Below are positions 10,386-21,999 of a DNA stretch of 64,000 nt, one piece after another (the stretch's first letter is position 1; each line of letters starts with the position of its first letter). Origin of the DNA: Lingula anatina (taxonomy: Eukaryota; Brachiopoda; Lingulata; Lingulida; Lingulidae); contig NW_019775384.1 in NCBI RefSeq assembly GCF_001039355.2, positions 90,810 through 154,809 of the forward strand, written 5' to 3'. A model generated the notes under the pieces. The model saw only the letters and a list, made by a program, of their open reading frames with translations, had not been told where the DNA came from and ran no database searches. Made by a program: the position numbers and the translations under genes.

Positions 10386-10665
10386 CTTCATCATCATCAT
10401 TAACATTATTATTAATAATTAACATTAAAGAATTTCATAAGCTGTATTCAGGGGTGAATCAAGAATACAATTCTTGATAGATGTAATTGTATTTGTTTTC
10501 ACATAGATATTTTATATTTACTGTATGTTTATTAACACCCATACTATGATATACGTATTTCTAGCATTTAATCATCTTACTAAAGGCACCCGTCCTACAG
10601 GTTTCTCAAAAAGCAGCAGGTGGTCCATTTTTTTGAAGAGAAAAATAATCAGGCATTAATCTTAC

Positions 10666-10781
10666 ATCTCTGTTCAAATTCTCTGTCTTCTTTCTCATTT
10701 CTCCACTTGTCGATATACCTCTTGAACACCTCGAAGCGATCCTGCTTGGTTTCCTCTGTGGTCAAATGACAGAATTCGGCC
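10666..10781 (-). CDS. CACNA2D3-like: alpha2/delta exon 21 (inter-Cache segment)
   Basis: Encodes WAEFCHLTTEETKQDRFEVF, then KRYIDKW and a charged tail ending EQR(C). It corresponds to the family's (D/W)-x-(Y/F)-C...E-x-x-(I/F)...C-(D/N) region between the Cache modules. Phase 2/1, acceptor CCTCAG|G, donor AGAT|GTAAGA. Confidence 0.9.
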
Positions 10782-10872
10782 CTGAGGACGTAATTTGTGA
10801 TATGAGTAAGTGAACACACATTTACATGGTATCAGCCCGGATAGAATGTTGCCAATAAAATTATGTTGTGCA

Positions 10873-10878
<6 letters not shown>

Positions 10879-10947
<69 letters not shown>
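10879..10947. repeat. (GT)n microsatellite
   Basis: About 34 GT units followed by GTGCACGTGCACGTG-like alternating sequence, intronic between exons 20 and 21. Confidence 0.95.
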
Positions 10948-10948
<1 letters not shown>

Positions 10949-11098
10949 ACGTGCACGTGTAAACACGTTTGTGTGTATGTGCACACGAGCATTTGTGTTT
11001 ACATGTATCAGTTCCGCCATGCCCACTAAAGCACAGGCATTCACAGCTTCATGCCATATCAATGCTAATTCAAAACTTTTCATATTAAGAAACCTCAC

Positions 11099-11212
11099 CA
11101 TGGTGCCAGCCTCAGTTCTTTATTATTCAGCATGCTTTCATCCATGCTTGTAATGTTGATTTTGTTTGTGATGTCATACAGTCCATACTTATCTGGGAAA
11201 ACTAGACCCAGG
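11099..11212 (-). CDS. CACNA2D3-like: alpha2/delta exon 20 (end of first Cache module)
   Basis: Begins SLGLVFPDKYGLYDITNKIN, continues MDESMLNNKELRLAP and ends in a split Trp codon. It follows the T-P-F-S-L-G-(V/L) strand of the family. Phase 2/2, acceptor TTCCAG|C, donor ATG|GTGAGG. A long GT repeat lies about 150 bp into the following intron. Confidence 0.93.
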
Positions 11213-11717
11213 CTGGAAAAGAAAAAGGAAGAACTGTTAATTTCTAATGGATAAAATTCAAAGGGTATTACTTTTTACACAAGCCATAGGACTCTGTTTG
11301 TTGTACCACAATGGAGGAGACACCTCCTGCAATTACCCTTTGGCAATTGTGGTAGAGAAGACTGGTGTCACATCTACTGCAATTTTCCAATGAATAACTC
11401 TCCTTTTTGTTGTGTAAGAGAAATTGGGTCTCAAAAATATAACACAACCACTTTAACAGACTCATAAATCTGAAGTTCTCCCTGTAATCCAATTGCTGAT
11501 GTGATGACTGCAATTATATTGGATCTGATCTATAAACACAAACATCAAACAGCATGAAGGTCATTTCTCCCCGCATGGGGAATCCATTTCTGTCTGATCA
11601 AATGTATAATCACATTGACAACAATTATAGAGATCAGAAATGGGGCAAACTCAGACATCATAAAAGATAAAGGCACTTCTCTTTACCATGGCTTCACTTA
11701 AAATTATTAAAACTTAC

Positions 11718-11779
11718 GAAAACGGCGTGTGCTCCAAGGGGGTATAGAAATATCTGTTAGTCCTAAGAGCTACTCTGGT
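11718..11779 (-). CDS. CACNA2D3-like: alpha2/delta exon 19 (Cache)
   Basis: Encodes TRVALRTNRYFYTPLEHTPF. It matches (K/T)-R-V-x-(V/L)-x-(T)-N-x-Y-(Y/F)-Y-T...T-P-(F/Y)-S-L-(G/A). Phase 0/2, acceptor TTTTCAG|ACC, donor TTTC|GTAAGT. Confidence 0.93.
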
Positions 11780-12015
11780 CTGAAAATAAAAATAACAAAA
11801 TATTGTAAGCCTTAGTAAAGGAAAATGATATGGTATTGAGTTTAAAAAAGGGGGAAACAAGAAAAAAATGTAGCAAACATTTCTTGATGATATCTGCCAA
11901 ACCATTTCAGAAAATAAAAATCAAACAGTAAATTCCACTTCCATTGTATAATTACATAAGGTCTGAAGTTATTTGTATCTATTATTTGCTACATCATTCA
12001 TATTCTATTTATTAC

Positions 12016-12087
12016 CATATTACTTGTCATCATCTTGATGGGTATTTTCATATCCCCTGTTTGCTGGTCAATCATTTCAGTCCTCAG
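12016..12087 (-). CDS. CACNA2D3-like: alpha2/delta exon 18 (Cache)
   Basis: Encodes LRTEMIDQQTGDMKIPIKMM then TSNM. It matches (L)-R-x-x-M-(V/I)-(N/D)-x-x-T-G-x-x-x-(M/I). Two GTAATA donors are possible; I chose the one giving phase 0, which the next exon needs. Acceptor CTTCCAG. Confidence 0.85.
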
Positions 12088-12254
12088 CTGGAAGAAGAAC
12101 AGAAACCAATTCAAAAGGTAGTTTTGATCCAGAAAAGCAATTTCATCTCGGTAATTAAGTCATCAATAAAGTGGAGCAGGTGGAACATTGTGCTGGTCTC
12201 AAAACACAGGGAGAGAAATTGATAGAGATATAATGACAGGACTGTAGATTGTTG

Positions 12255-12310
12255 TGGGGACGGGGGGCGGAGGGGGGGGGGTGCGGAGGAGGGGGGGGGG
12301 GGGGAGGGGG
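12255..12310. repeat. G-rich tract
   Basis: Several G runs of 4-15 bases on the plus strand, a potential G-quadruplex on the non-template strand of the gene. Confidence 0.85.
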
Positions 12311-12652
12311 CTTTCCACCTAGTTTGTCAAAGATTTTTCTTTTTTCCTCTCCACCAGAAATATTAGAAATGAATTTCGTGTGTCCTTGACATTGGGTTCT
12401 TGTCTTTTAGCATACACACTGTAATCTTTGAATTCCTTTGTCTAAAACAGAGTATTTTACATATCTCTTTAATTTCTTTGATTTCTAAATATTGGAACAA
12501 GCAATGAGCAATTCAGAACTGATATTAAGACAGACTTTTGGCACTACCAAGTGCATTTTTTAAAAGTGATAAAAATTGTTTTTGTATTCTTTATAGAATG
12601 ATTAATGGTTCACAATATGCTTCTCAGCAGATACTCATCATCATGTGCTTAC

Positions 12653-12742
12653 CCTTTGTACCAAGTCATTGTCGCCCTCTGGAAATTCTACGTCTTCCAA
12701 GTCCACCATATTATAGTTATGTTTCGCTTTTCCATCCCATTT
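12653..12742 (-). CDS. CACNA2D3-like: alpha2/delta exon 17 (Cache)
   Basis: Encodes KWDGKAKHNYNMVDLEDVEF then PEGDNDLVQR. It matches N-Y-(S/N)-x-V-D-L-(S/E)-(E/D)-V-E-(W/F). Phase 0/0, acceptor GGTAG|AAA, donor AGG|GTAAGC. Confidence 0.93.
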
Positions 12743-12905
12743 CTACCAGAAAAAAGGTTACTTTTAACTAAATATTTTGCAAACAGTATAAATATATCAA
12801 CATGCTAACTATAATACTTAATATAAAACAATTATAATGAAATCTGTGCCATCCAAGCTGGCAAACTAACAAACTTTCAATTTAGAGATTAAACCACAAA
12901 CTTAC

Positions 12906-12980
12906 CAAAGGTCTGAAGTCAGGATGGAACAAAATGTAGCCATTGTTAGTGATGGCAAATGCATAGCCATTAGTCCCCAG
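12906..12980 (-). CDS. CACNA2D3-like: alpha2/delta exon 16 (Cache core)
   Basis: Encodes [20 protein letters not shown] then [16 protein letters not shown]-(I/V)-L-x-H-P is the most conserved strand pair of the alpha2/delta Cache fold. Phase 0/0, acceptor TTTGTAG, donor TTG|GTAAGT. Confidence 0.97.
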
Positions 12981-14759
12981 CTACAAAAACAATTAAAATA
13001 TATCTGTTAAAAATGACTTCCTGTAACTGTGATTTCTGATAAAAACTGAATCCCAAAACTGAAATCAGTTTGCCACACAGAGATAAGTGTACTTGGCCAC
13101 AATGCATTGGTTTTTAAATATGACACAAACAAACATAAAAAGTACACAGCTTTTGTCTCAAGTTCAATGTCAGCTAGGTTATACAAAGTGTCAAAAATAA
13201 ATAAATAAATAAATAAAATAAATAAATAAATAAATAAATAAATAAATGAAAGTTAAATCACTGCTGTCATATTCCAAATAGTGAATAATAATCAAAACGT
13301 TTTTTGACCTTTAAAACAAAACATCTCTCCTTTTGGTCTTAAATGGGCAGCATAGTAAAAAAATGAAAGGGTTTAATTGTAATTAAACAGAATTTTTTGT
13401 ATCAATGGCCTTCGAAAATAAAACACAAGTTTAACATCAGCCAAATTCTAAAAAAAAATCTATTTTATATTTTGCTAAGAACATGTATGAAGAGAAACCT
13501 GACGAGCAGACTCGTATACCAATATCCTTCCTTTCTTTCACGGTAGACAAACCAGAAGCCCCTTCAAATCAGAAAGCAGCTGTTTTTATCTGTTCCCTAT
13601 AGGCCACTAAGGAAATTGCTTAGAAATCTGTGTAATAACAAGGCACGGTAAGACAGAGTGATACACATCCCAAAGTGCACGTGTGGAAACAGAGCATAAT
13701 CACGCATAAGATTTCATAATACAAATGACTAAAGGCAGCGCAGTTAATGATTTCCCGTGGGTACTGAACAAGGGCGAGCAATCCCAGGTGACTCTGTTCG
13801 CAAAAGCAAAATTATTAAACCTGTTCCTTTTTTATGCCATCAGTCATAATATATTATGCAACAGGGTGTTCAGGTGCCAGCCAAGCAAAATGACACCTGT
13901 TTGAAGGTGGCCTACTGCTCAACTGAGGTCAAAACACTGAAAAATTGGTTTTAGATTGATGACCATTTGACATGTACTTTGTCCTAAAGGAATCCCTTTT
14001 CGTCAGCTTACCAAAGTGGGCAGTTATTATAAATAATCTTTCTTAAACTCTTGAAAAGCAATTAACTTGGCTGGATTCTTAAGTTCCCAACAGAGCATGT
14101 GTCAGGATGCATCAATCCAATTTACAGTTATGCTCATTTCTTGTCCTTTATTTTCTATTTCAACAAACTGCTTACGAAGCTAAATGATTTCTTAAATGTA
14201 TTTTACCCCATATTATCAATGTAAGTTATCAATTTACCTCAACAAAGGTCTAGAAAATGAAAGAATTTCTTAGTAGGGAATTAAAAAAATAATAAAATAA
14301 AATGAAATAAATAAAAATAATAAAAATAAAACAATGAATGGAATTGACAGTGAATACTTTGCCAGCCATTGTCTTGTATAGAGGTTCACATTTGCTCCCC
14401 GTCTCTACTAATCGCATCAATCAATCAAACCATCAATTAATCAATCAATAATCTAATCAGGCTTGCTTTGCAAATGGAGCTGTACTTTTGTCCTAGGAAT
14501 CATTCATGCAATTTCGATAACATGGTCTGCCTTTTACTGTAAATGAGTAAATAATTCCCAGTACTGTGCATGGCAAGAGTGCTGACACAAACATGCACTT
14601 GATGGCTATACAGGCTCAGACACCTGTTCATAACAAGTATAGTATATAGTGCACATAGTGTATATTCCTTGTATAGAGGAATAAGTATAGTGTATAGTGC
14701 ACATAGTGTATTCCTTGTATAGAGGAATAAGTATAGTGTATAGTACACATAGTGTATAC
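12981..14759. other. Intron between exons 15 and 16
   Basis: Contains an (AAAT)n tract at 13195-13248, AT-rich tracts near 14282-14335 and a tandem repeat next to exon 15 (14634-14776). No exon supported. Confidence 0.6.
13195..13248. repeat. (AAAT)n microsatellite
   Basis: About 13 AAAT units with one AAAAT interruption. Confidence 0.9.
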
Positions 14760-14776
14760 CTTGTATAGGGGAATAA
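14634..14776. repeat. ~46-bp tandem repeat copying the exon 15 end and its 5' splice site
   Basis: The unit TTCCTTGTATAGAGGAATAA plus 26 bp of GTATAGTG-like sequence occurs twice. A third, exon-embedded copy is the last 17 nt of exon 15 and its donor. On the transcript each intronic copy reads TATACAAG|GA instead of TATACAAG|GT, so the copied donors are dead. Confidence 0.85.
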
Positions 14777-14840
14777 GCCTTTGTAATTCCACCAGGGGGA
14801 CATCTGTCCCCATTACTCCAAGCAGATTACCCTGCTGCAC
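14760..14840 (-). CDS. CACNA2D3-like: alpha2/delta exon 15 (Cache region, GVMGTDVP)
   Basis: Encodes VQQGNLLGVMGTDVPLVELQ and RLIPLYK. G-V-(V/M)-G-T-D-V-P is a hallmark of the alpha2/delta Cache domain. Phase 0/0, donor AAG|GTATAC. The 3' end of the exon and its donor were copied into the intron as a ~46-bp tandem repeat. Confidence 0.96.
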
Positions 14841-15133
14841 CTGAAAAATACAGACAACACATTCTAAATAAAAGCAGACAGTCTCTACTTAAATTACTAT
14901 TCACAACATTTAAGTATTGGCCCAAAGTTGTTTGAAATATATAAAGCTATGAGTTGCATAGAACTTTCAATCCAAAATCCTGAAAGTTCTCTGACCATAG
15001 ACAAAACCATTCTCTCTGCATGTACACCGAAATTATAAAATATCTTTAAGGTTACAGAATATTCTTATACGGATTACCTAAATAAAAGATATGTGTGTGT
15101 GTATAATAATACACGATATATAATCAAACTTAC

Positions 15134-15190
15134 AGTTTCATTCTTCAGGTCAAACACTGGTTGTGCCACAGACGTCATTAACTGCAGACC
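15134..15190 (-). CDS. CACNA2D3-like: alpha2/delta exon 14 (Cache region)
   Basis: Encodes GLQLMTSVAQPVFDLKNET. It matches the family (V)-L-M-T-T-V-A-(M/Q)-P-V-F...(K)-N-E-T, with sequon NET. Phase 0/0, acceptor TTTTCAG, donor ACT|GTAAGT. Confidence 0.95.
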
Positions 15191-18100
15191 CTGAAAAATA
15201 TTAATATTTGAATACATTACTAATTTCTTCAGCTTCAGCTTGAATTAATTTTGTTTTTCCTATACTTTCTTCTCCAACTTTTAAATTGCTGATGCGACTT
15301 CCTTGGCAGACAGCTACTGTGCTGCCATCTATGCAAATGTTCTTAGTGCATTCCCATCTAAACACAATCATATGCTTGTTTTGGCAAAGTCTATGGTGAT
15401 GTCACCAGGCTGATTCAACCTCTAAGCTGGGCAAAATACTACTGTCATCAAAGGCTATCTATAGGCTGATCAGGCTGAAAATAAAAATGAACGAGTTTCC
15501 TTTTAGTGGACTCGTATTTCTTTCCAGTCATGGGAATTGAATTTCACATCCGAACACAATCTAGCGTAACCCAATATAAGGGGACAAAGTGTGATATCAT
15601 GGGCACCTTCTCAATCAGACAGGACAAACCAATGTGAAATGACATGTTGGATTTCCACCAATATTTGGTTCATGGTGCAGCCAATGGTAACTGTTTTAAG
15701 TAACAGACAGGATCCTTTATACATATACTTTAACATACCTGCCCAAATAAATTTTGATGACATTTGAAAGGGTGAAATTACCAGCTAAATTTTTTCTCCA
15801 TTGCAGTGCAGTAACTCTCACCATCTGTTATTTGAGTCTGGCCAATCTTAGCTGCTTTTTACTCATGCAACCTTCACTAATACCAGTGTTTAAGTAATTT
15901 AGTGTAAATTTGCACTGTATTAAAATGTATTTTTAAATACACTTTGAACAAATCCAAGTATGAGGGGTTTTCTCAGCAAAATTGGTAGCAGTCCAACTCC
16001 CCATCAACTTTTGGCACAAAGTGTGGGGTGCATTTCAGAATAAAATAAACAAGAAGATGAACCTGGTTGTAAAAAATTCTTGGTTAAATGTCTGAAAAAA
16101 CATCCAAAGTTTTTGAAAGCGCAAGAACATTATAACACCCACATATAAGCTTTAAAACGAAAAGACCATTTTTTTCTTTCCACAAATACACAATTTTTTC
16201 AGTTTACAGAACAATTCACATAACCTTTGGACTCAGCACTCAAAAAAACCACAACAAAACCCATTAACCCAGACATGAAGGAAGAATCTTCCCCCACAGC
16301 ATTATCAGTTATCAGTTACTTATCAAGCAGCACATACAAATCTATTGAGCACAGGAAAAAAAAACATAACAAAAAAATTGCACTCAATATCAATTTTCTT
16401 TAAAAAAAACCACAAAAGTCATTCCAGACAGAAAAAAAAAATCATGCCTAATTTTCTGGAAGCAAAAGTCACGCAACCACCATTTCTTAATGAAACAAAC
16501 AATGGCACAATGACACAAGACACCACAGTTGGACTAAAGCTAATATTTCTTTGATCTTAAAAATGACTTGAACAATTTCACCTTAAATTTCTTTCACTCA
16601 TGCAGTTAAGTTTTTTTTTTTTGTATTTTTTTGGAAAAAGATTTCTGGAACGACATGTGGCTCATCATAACTGCGAAAACTGCCAGTATGTCTTCCCTTT
16701 TGGACATCTTTTAGCCTTGTCTCCATTTTTTGGGGGTTGGTTGGAGGTGGAAGCTTTAATATATATAAATGCTTTTCAGTCCCTTCTTTTAAATATAAGT
16801 GGAATGTGTTTTAAGTCTTTATGCATGTACTTTGTTGAACTCAAGATTTCATACTATGCAACATTTTAAAAGCATGCCCCCATTCCATTGGCACTACCAG
16901 CCAATATCATAAATCCTTTTAAACAAGATGCTCATGCATGGTCTTCCTTATTAAATTTTGCTCAAAATTACCTAAACTAGAGCACATCAGGGTCGCCAAA
17001 CAACACAGAAATGAAATACATAGTTCCCCTATGCTTTAATGATAAAAGTCTTAATATTTTGTACAAAATAAATTGTAAAACATACAAAACAATTTCAGCA
17101 ATTTTAACAAGTGAATTCCCTTCATGCCAGAAAGCATATTTTTGTGAGTAAAAATGGTGAATATTGAAAAAGTAAAAAACAGGAATCAGTCAGCCATTTG
17201 TTAAGGTTAAGTAATAACAATAAAAAATATAATAACAATCAAAAAAGATGCGTCTTATTTCTGACAAAAAGGAACAGCATATATCTACATGTGTTCAGTG
17301 GGCAACCCTGTATAAAAATGACGCGCTTCATCTAAAATAAGCCAAGTCAATCGCCGCAAAGTGATCATCATTTCATAAAAAGCTGTCCACGACCTAATTT
17401 TCCATCCAACCAACACAAAATGAAAAAGCTTGCAAATAAAAAAGAATGCATCAAAAGCAGTTTCAAGAACCACGCTCAAGCATATATTAGTATACACACA
17501 ATATTTTCAATATAAAATTTATATTTAAAACATTCCTTACAAGTGCTCTCCTGACAGAAAACACTTTCAAGACTTTTAACATTCTAAACTGAAAAATACT
17601 GTATGTGACATTCAAAGCAACTTAAATACTAATATGGGATTCAAGTCAAACAAAATTAGAAAAAAGAAAAGAACAAGAAAAAGGTCTCAAGAATTGATTT
17701 CTTAAAATGAAATTACAAGTTGAAAAATATAGAAACCTATGAAATGAAAATTCATTCCAAATGTTCTATTTTAATGTACCAATTACCTTTTCTAAATGCT
17801 GTAATAATAATTCCAAAACAGGTAAGCAGGAATGTAAAGGAATACATTTAAAACAGATATCATCACATGAAATATTTTCTCCTAAAAGCAATACATATAA
17901 ATGTTATGTATATTACAAATATATAATCCAACATTTTAAATGATGAGACTTTTAAATTTTAAATCAAAATTCAAATATGTATAATAGTTAGTAATGGGGT
18001 ATATTTAAAAGATATGGATTACAGAAAAAAACAATATTTAATTGCATTCAAAAGTAATGGTGCATAGAATTAACCGCCAGTGCTGTTATAAATATCATGC

Positions 18101-18916
18101 ATAATTGTATTGACTGTTGTCATTACTGTTGACGATGAAAGTGCTTCAAATGACCGGCAGGTGCTGAAACTTTCATGCATACAGTGGTAATATTTAACCA
18201 TTTAGATACAATATACATTATCAATAATTTCATAGATACTTCATTAGCATTGGCATGTGTGTATATATGCTATATGTATACGACATGACAGTCACACACT
18301 AAACAGCTATCTAATGTTGACACTGTTGATGACAATGTTTAAGACAACTGTTGCTATATTAGTCATTCACCTGTTTTTATTCACAATATTAGGCTATATA
18401 CAACACACTAGACTCCTTAACATCTACAGATTAATACATATAAGATGGAATGTTGCTTAGTACCAGAATTCTTCCTTTCAAGAAAAAGGTGACATTTCTC
18501 AAACCTAATTACTATGCAGCTTTTATGACACCAAATTTTTTATTCTGAAGTAGAATTGAAGGTCCCCAGGTTTAAAAATTGAAATAATTCATATTCTCAA
18601 TATAAAAAATAATCTAAAATATGAATTGGGAAGTTGGAATACCACGTGTGGGTTTTCCCATAATAATAAAATAAATAATAAAAACAAAATACACACGAGT
18701 TCTACAACAAAGATTTACATGACTCCATCTTGGATTTCTTTTTATATTCTTTGAGATAGCATTGCTAAAAAGGCATGTATGACTACATTTGGTTGTGCTA
18801 ATTAGGCTAAGTGGCAGTTGCATTTCAGAGAGTAAGTCCTACTTATCCATGACTACCAACCCTAGCTATGTTCACTGGTCAAAATTACAACAATGAAAAA
18901 TCAATTGATCTGATTT

Positions 18917-18919
<3 letters not shown>

Positions 18920-18957
<38 letters not shown>
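18920..18957. repeat. (GA)n microsatellite
   Basis: About 19 GA units, intronic. Confidence 0.95.
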
Positions 18958-18959
<2 letters not shown>

Positions 18960-20942
18960 TCCAAACGGATACATATTCTCTTGTATGGTAACTTATCTTT
19001 CAGAAAAGATTGTGAACAAAACAAATAATGGAACTGTTGTTGTAGGGAAGCTGGTGGGCTCCCTGATATTGTTGCTTTAATCAACTTAGGATCTCTTCGC
19101 ATCGAGCAATGTACTTTAGCGAACACCCTGTACTTAAAGAGATTGACAATTTAATACCCTGGGTAATAAGTAACAGAGTCATCTAATCAGAGCTTCTCCA
19201 TTTGACATGGCCAATTAATCAATTAATTAACCTAACAGCCTAAGCAAACTTGTGTGGAAACATTTGAAACTCCCTGTTGTAATTACATGTTAGGACATCC
19301 AAAACTGTATCGGTACAAACAGTATCATTAAAGTGTACCGCTCCATATGAAAATGGCCTTCAGCTTAGTTGCAATATGTTTCAAGGCACATGACAACCTT
19401 CATATGAAAGATACTCGAGAAACATGCTGTATTAACATTTTCAGTGCAAAATCAGAAACAAGGCCGATTCAGAAGTGAAATGGAGAAAAAAAAAGGGAAA
19501 ACCTTACAACTATGTCTAACCATTCTGATGCTGCCTAGAAAAATCCAAACTATGGCAAACACTGTTGAAAACCATTGAAGGAATAAATGCATGTAAGACA
19601 TTTTCATGGATATTTCAACACTTTTTCTTCCAAATTATGAGTTCCAATCCTCTAAATTTTGTGTCACCCTTGCAAAGGAAGTGCAGACAGAGGAATTGTA
19701 CTCGTTAGAGTAAAAATTACAAAGCGAGAACTCCTAAATGGGTTTATAAAATAGATCACATAGATATCATATACTTTGTTGCCTAAAAGAAATTTGTTCA
19801 AATTTCCAGGGAAAAGTAATTTTAAGCTGTATAAAGGTAAAATGCGCATTGTATGCCTTTAATGAGCATACTGAAAAGGTCAATTTTCAAAGAGGCAAAT
19901 AACTCCCGATAAACTACATTAGTGAAAAAATGACTTCAAAAGAAAGAAAATATAAGAATGATTCAGAAATAATAGGCACAGTGTCTCAGTGCACGCAATG
20001 GAACGATTTGATGAAATATCTCATAAGAAAGCCACACACTGTAATAACTGCCATTGACTGGAAGGAAACAGGATTGATGATGTGTGAAGTTATTACAGCC
20101 TCCCGTAAGTAAATTTATGGAAATTCAGTCCCAACTTTCGAATGAAATGAAGAAACTGCATGTCACCTTCTTTGGTTTACGTAAATGGTTGCAATTAGCA
20201 ATCATCTTTCAGCTAATATGAAAGAGGAATCTCTGGAGCCAAGGAAAAAACACATGAGCCAGGAAATTAAGTCTGACAAACTTAAAACAAAGAAGTCTGT
20301 CAAGATCTACCGGCAGAGCAGCAAAAGAAATTGTCATAATATCAGGAATACTACAAAGTTTCATTTAAAATTTTTTTGGTTGGAAGAGGAGGGGAGTCTT
20401 TTAAGTTCAAAACATTTCAGAGATCTAAAAGTTTTTATCTCAAAACACAAGGCATGTATAAGTGACTTTCAGAATTCCCCAGAAACGGAATCTAAGAAAT
20501 CTTAGTAAGAATCATGACAGTTATTACTTTAATTATCTACATCAAAGCTGTAGAATTGAAAGGAAAAAGCTGTACATGAAAATTGAGAATGGTGAATAGA
20601 CTAGTCCTTTTTAATTAATTTCAATTACGACAAATATTTCTTTTTTGTCATCTTTTTTTTTTTGTCATCTGATTATTTTTATTATAAATTTGCCATGTAT
20701 TAAAACATATTTCTACTAGCAACCAGTCTTTCATGAAATATTATGAAAATATAATATAATATAATATAATTGAAAAAGTACATCCTAATCATGGGCAACA
20801 TTGTGGAAAACTTTGGCCTCAACTCTAAAATTTGGTGCAAAAGATATATGAAACATTACATTCCAAAAGATGAAAAATATACATCTAATAACATTATGGG
20901 ACCCTTGATTTAAATGTCATTTGAATCCAACAATACTCCTAA

Positions 20943-20946
<4 letters not shown>

Positions 20947-21000
<54 letters not shown>

Positions 21001-21001
21001 T
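20947..21001. repeat. (AAT)n microsatellite
   Basis: About 18 AAT units, intronic. Confidence 0.95.
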
Positions 21002-21972
21002 GAAAAGTAACAAGATTCAAAGGACAAATGCAAACTACACTGTACAACATGCAATTTACAGATCATCAACATCATATACGAAACAAAACAAAAAAATTCA
21101 TCATATCATCATAATGTTCAAAACATAACAATAAATCATATCATAACACCAAGCAGATTCTAATCAATAAAAAATCAAATCAAAATATTCCTACAAGCGA
21201 CCGTGGCTTGTCAAGTGGTCTATGAACCCAGCCATTGGTCAGTTTGTGACGACAGTAAACTCGAGGCTCCTATTGGTAGCAAGAAACAAGAAAAGCCAAC
21301 TCTCAGAAACAAGACAAAGAAAGATGACTAACACGAAGCAGTTAAAGTACATGTATCAAATACACTCATAAGCAGACAAACTACAAAAATGCAATAATTG
21401 TCATAATGATAGTCATAATAAGAAAATAGTTTTCTCACAAAGAGAGAAAAAGGGGAATCCCAAAGATGGTAATTTTTTTTTTTTTGTCAATTCATTTCAA
21501 ATTCACAAAAAAAATTTACGACTGTGAATTTGTGATTTCTTTTTCATTTAATTAAAGGCTATCTGGTCTTATCTATGTTTTTCTTAATTTGAGAAAACTA
21601 CAGAATACAATAATCATAAAAAGATATATTATTTAACTATTTAAGCAACACCAAACAAACCAGATGCCTGAGGTTTTAAGAAAGAAAATCTAAAATCTGT
21701 CAAGAAAAAAAAAAAAAAAAAAATCTAGTGAATAGCTGAAAATCTGAGACAGATTTTTTTGCAAAAATTGACAAAAACATAATTTTTCAGGTAAAATCTC
21801 AAATTTCAAAACAGCCATCTGCAAATAATCAAAAGTAAATAAATCAATAAAGAGAAAAAAAGAACCACTGACAACAACTGCACAAAAATGCACCCCAAAC
21901 AGCACAACACTCTGTATGTCAGCGTACAGTGTGCTCTCCCGACAACGGACGGCGCACCCATCCGTCTGTCAC

Positions 21973-21999
21973 CTGCGATCGTAACTTCAACCATGGCTC
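21973..21999 (-). CDS. CACNA2D3-like: Candidate 27-nt cassette microexon of alpha2/delta (exon 13b)
   Basis: A 27-nt open stretch encoding EPWLKLRSQ, phase 0/0, flanked by TTCTGTAG before and CAG|GTGACA after. It lies in the intron between two phase-0 exons, where vertebrate alpha2delta-3 carries a short extra segment (...LPQAQKLTDDQ...) before G-P-V-L-M-T-T. Read through, it gives VYLDIA-EPWLKLRSQ-GLQLMTS, a plausible match. The evidence is positional and the exon is very short. Confidence 0.5.

Noticed and set aside
16345-16869. Plus-strand open frames of 69 and 89 codons
   Set aside because: Low-complexity Lys/Phe-rich translations of A/T runs.
19930-20505. Two plus-strand open frames (60 and 106 codons)
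   Set aside because: Lys/Ser-rich sequence typical of AT-rich DNA; no recognisable family, splice structure or signal.
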